43,933 bases of DNA from assembly GCA_945861575.1 (NCBI GenBank), contig CAMAVD010000013.1:1-43933 (forward strand), written 5' to 3'. Position numbers and translations under genes: made by a program. The notes beneath the pieces were generated by a model that worked only from the letters and a program-made list of their open reading frames with translations, did not search any database and was not told the DNA's origin. Positions 41,782 through 43,933 of the stretch are shown here, piece by piece (the first letter of the stretch is position 1; each line of letters begins with the position of its first letter). This DNA comes from Akkermansia muciniphila. GTDB taxonomy: Bacteria; Verrucomicrobiota; Verrucomicrobiia; Limisphaerales; UBA11320.

Positions 41782-43203
41782 ATGACCCCATGGATACTTT
41801 GGTGCCTCTTGCTCTTGACGGTCCTTCCATTGCCTGCCGCTCAGACGGCGGGTTCTGGCTCGGTTCAAGGTAAAGTCTGTGTGATCCCCATTCGTGAGGA
41901 CATAGGCACTCCGCTGGTTTTCCTGGTGCGCCGCGGGGTCAAGATGGCCATTCAGGGGGGGGCTGAGGTGCTGGTCCTGGACATGGACACCAATGGAGGA
42001 TCGGTGGATCGGACCGAGGAGATCATTGAGATCCTGGGTCAGTTCAAAGGGCGCACCCTCACCTACGTGAACCGGCGGGCCTTTTCCGCGGGGGCTTTCA
42101 TTGCGCTGGCCACCCAGAAGATCTACATGTCCCCTGAGGGAGTGATTGGGGCAGCGGCACCCATCATGGTGGGGCCGGGGGGAGGCGTGGAGAACTTGAA
42201 CCCGACGGTAGAAGCCAAGATGAGTTCGGCAGTGGCGGCCATGGTACGCGCTAGCGCGGAAAAGAATGGGCACAATCTGGACGTGGCCGACGCCATGGTG
42301 CGGAAGTCCCGCGCTTTGGTGATTGAGGGAGAGGTTTTGAACAAGGAAGGGGAGATCCTTACCCTCACCAGCCAGGGCGCCGCCAAGCGCTATGGGAATC
42401 CTCCGAAGCCCCTGCTGTCTGCGGGCACTTTCCCCACCCTGGACGATTTGCTTAAGAGCGTTGAATCCGGCGTCGAGAGCCGGATTGTGGTGGAGCCGAC
42501 TGGCTGGGAGCAGGTGGGAAGTTTCCTGGGCAGCCAGGCCGTGGCATCCCTCCTTTTGCTCGCCGGGATCGTGGGGCTGTATATCGAGTTCAAGACCCCG
42601 GGATTCGGGCTTCCTGGCATCCTGGGATTAACCTCCTTCGGCCTGTATTTCCTCGGAGGCTATATTGCCGGTTTATCGGGCGCGGGCTGGGCTCTGGTCT
42701 TTTTTCTGGGGGTAGTTTGCGTGGGGCTGGAGCTCTTCGTTTTTCCAGGAACCTTTGTAGCCGGAATCACAGGCGTGCTGCTGATGATTGTCTCCTTGGT
42801 CATGGCCCTGGTTGACACCTATCCTCAGCCTGGGAGTTTGATACCGAGCCTGCCGGAGGGAGACTTTCTGCTCCTGCCCGCAAAAACAGTGGTCATTGCC
42901 TTCCTGGGTGCAGCGGCGGCTATCGCCATTCTAAATCGTTTCCTTCCGAAAACATCCCTTTACGGGCATCTTGTTTCCCACACCGCGAGCGGCTCTGCGA
43001 CCGAACTGGCCTTCGAGCACACTCGCCAGGCCCTGCTTGGGAGGGAGGGTGTGACCACCTCTGCCTTGAGGCCCGGTGGGAAGGGGCGGTTTGGGGATGA
43101 GTGGGTGGATGTGATCAGCCGGGGGGAGATGATCGACAAGGGTGTTCGGGTGAAAATCGTGGGTTTCAGTGGGGTAGAGGCGGTGGTGGAGCCGCTTACC
43201 TAA
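41782..43203 (+). CDS. NfeD-family membrane serine protease (ClpP class)
   Basis: 473 residues from the ATG at 41782. A signal sequence (about 3-20) is followed by a ClpP-like protease domain (about 28-235) with nucleophile S102 in RAFSAGAFIALA and probable general base K146 (EAKMSS), as in the archaeal 1510-N protease dyad. Four or five membrane segments follow (about 255-375), then a C-terminal OB-fold NfeD domain (about 395-473: LLGREGVTTSALRPGGKGRF, then GVRVKIVGFSGVEAVVEPL). These proteins work with SPFH/stomatin partners in membrane quality control; no stomatin gene lies in the window. The open frame continues upstream to 41437 over purH but is not coding there. Confidence 0.92.
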   Translation: MTPWILWCLLLLTVLPLPAAQTAGSGSVQGKVCVIPIREDIGTPLVFLVRRGVKMAIQGGAEVLVLDMDTNGGSVDRTEEIIEILGQFKGRTLTYVNRRAFSAGAFIALATQKIYMSPEGVIGAAAPIMVGPGGGVENLNPTVEAKMSSAVAAMVRASAEKNGHNLDVADAMVRKSRALVIEGEVLNKEGEILTLTSQGAAKRYGNPPKPLLSAGTFPTLDDLLKSVESGVESRIVVEPTGWEQVGSFLGSQAVASLLLLAGIVGLYIEFKTPGFGLPGILGLTSFGLYFLGGYIAGLSGAGWALVFFLGVVCVGLELFVFPGTFVAGITGVLLMIVSLVMALVDTYPQPGSLIPSLPEGDFLLLPAKTVVIAFLGAAAAIAILNRFLPKTSLYGHLVSHTASGSATELAFEHTRQALLGREGVTTSALRPGGKGRFGDEWVDVISRGEMIDKGVRVKIVGFSGVEAVVEPLT

Positions 43204-43222
43204 AGCCGAAGTGAGGCTCACT

Positions 43223-43933
43223 ATGGACTGGTCTAGAACTGGAAGGCTTGTTTCCCTGAATGGCCTGGGAGGTTTTATTTCCGCGTGGCTTGCTGCCCTG
43301 TTGCTGGTTTTGGGTTGGGGGGCGTTGGGTATGGAGGTTTTGGCCGCGGGCGCGCCGCCTTCCGCTCTTCGTGTGGTTACTTTTAACGTCTTCTTTCGGA
43401 ATACGAATCTGGTCTCGCTGAGCGACTTCCTACGGTCCATGAAGGCGGACGTGCTGGCCTTGCAGGAGACCACTCCGAGGATGGAAGAGCAATTCAGGCG
43501 TGAGCTCAAGGGCGTGCTGCCCCACCAGCATTACGTTACGGCGCGTGGTTCAGGGGGATGCGGAGTTCTCAGCCGTTTTCCATTGGAGAGCCTGCGCGAC
43601 TTGGCTCCCACAGGGGCTTATCGAGGGGCGATCATTGGACAGGTGAGGATGAGTCCGACGAGGGCCATTCCCTTCGGTATTGTGCATCTTGTGACCCCGA
43701 AGGTGGGCAAGGTGAACTCGCTGGCTTCGGCACTTCAGGTCTTCCGGGCAGCGGGGGAGGGGCAGGACGAGGAGATACGTCGGATCCATGAGGCGGTGGT
43801 GGCGAAGGGCTCTGGGTTAGGGATTATCTTTGGAGATTTTAACAGTTTCTCCTTCAGCCCTGCTCAGCAGTTCCTCAAGGAACGTGGGTGGGTGGACAGT
43901 CTTTTATCGGTGGACGCTGAGGCCGATCGGAAG
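43223..43933 (+). CDS. Endonuclease/exonuclease/phosphatase (EEP) family protein, partial at window end
   Basis: 237 codons from the ATG at 43223 run open to the last base of the window, so the C-terminus is missing. A signal or membrane segment (about 15-40) is followed by the EEP domain: RVVTFNVFFRN with the metal/substrate Asn, VLALQETTP with the catalytic Glu, and IIFGDFNSFSFSP with the GDFN motif. The final conserved SDH motif must lie beyond the window. The family includes phosphodiesterases that act on nucleic acids, lipids or inositol phosphates. It starts 19 bases after the NfeD gene and may be co-transcribed with it. Confidence 0.85.
   Translation, partial: MDWSRTGRLVSLNGLGGFISAWLAALLLVLGWGALGMEVLAAGAPPSALRVVTFNVFFRNTNLVSLSDFLRSMKADVLALQETTPRMEEQFRRELKGVLPHQHYVTARGSGGCGVLSRFPLESLRDLAPTGAYRGAIIGQVRMSPTRAIPFGIVHLVTPKVGKVNSLASALQVFRAAGEGQDEEIRRIHEAVVAKGSGLGIIFGDFNSFSFSPAQQFLKERGWVDSLLSVDAEADRK

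Overview
The window is a GC-rich, densely coded stretch of bacterial chromosome with about 38 protein genes. The best phylum guess is Verrucomicrobiota (Pedosphaera/Limisphaerales-like). Supporting signs are a 1014-residue PVC-type CxxCH heme protein with an N-terminal propeller, a DUF5069 protein, two Gfo/Idh/MocA oxidoreductases, a DUF5009 acyltransferase and generally weak Shine-Dalgarno sites. There is no rRNA, confident tRNA, CRISPR array, complete insertion sequence or phage gene.

Layout. 1-7.4 kb: MBL-fold hydrolase, sulfotransferase-like protein, oxidoreductase, then tyrS, rpoZ, smpB, a NYN ribonuclease and a CvpA-like membrane protein. 7.4-11.7 kb: a tight four-gene minus-strand signalling operon, in transcription order HEAT scaffold, pseudo-receiver/HDOD protein, receiver/DUF4388/roadblock-like protein, small roadblock-like protein. 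12-20 kb: transaldolase, two-domain esterase, a 28-residue membrane peptide, folC, a CusF-SCO copper lipoprotein, DUF5069, an M20 peptidase remnant, cysK and a transposase-N-domain relic. 20.4-24.9 kb: YlbF-like protein, PVC cytochrome and a single-pass membrane protein. 25.3-30.5 kb: BatE-like protein, tlyA, nadK, LacI regulator, then an olsB-plsC pair that fits ornithine-lipid synthesis. 30.5-34 kb: YkgJ remnant, DUF5009 acyltransferase, class IV aminotransferase, exported beta-carbonic anhydrase. 34.6-43.9 kb: DUF255 thioredoxin-fold protein, oxidoreductase, aroB, purH, NfeD protease and an EEP-family hydrolase cut by the window end.

The most unusual content is in the repeats. Short elements of about 92-94 bp begin and end with CTAG and carry terminal inverted repeats. 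Three of them sit exactly at the 3' ends of minus-strand genes (the PVC cytochrome, the second oxidoreductase and purH), so that the terminal CTAG supplies the TAG stop codon. A second family of about 260 bp is present twice in inverted orientation and brackets a 3.8-kb segment. Two gene remnants (M20 peptidase, YkgJ) show local decay. Most genes are housekeeping. The best candidates for undescribed biology are the CTAG elements and the signalling operon.
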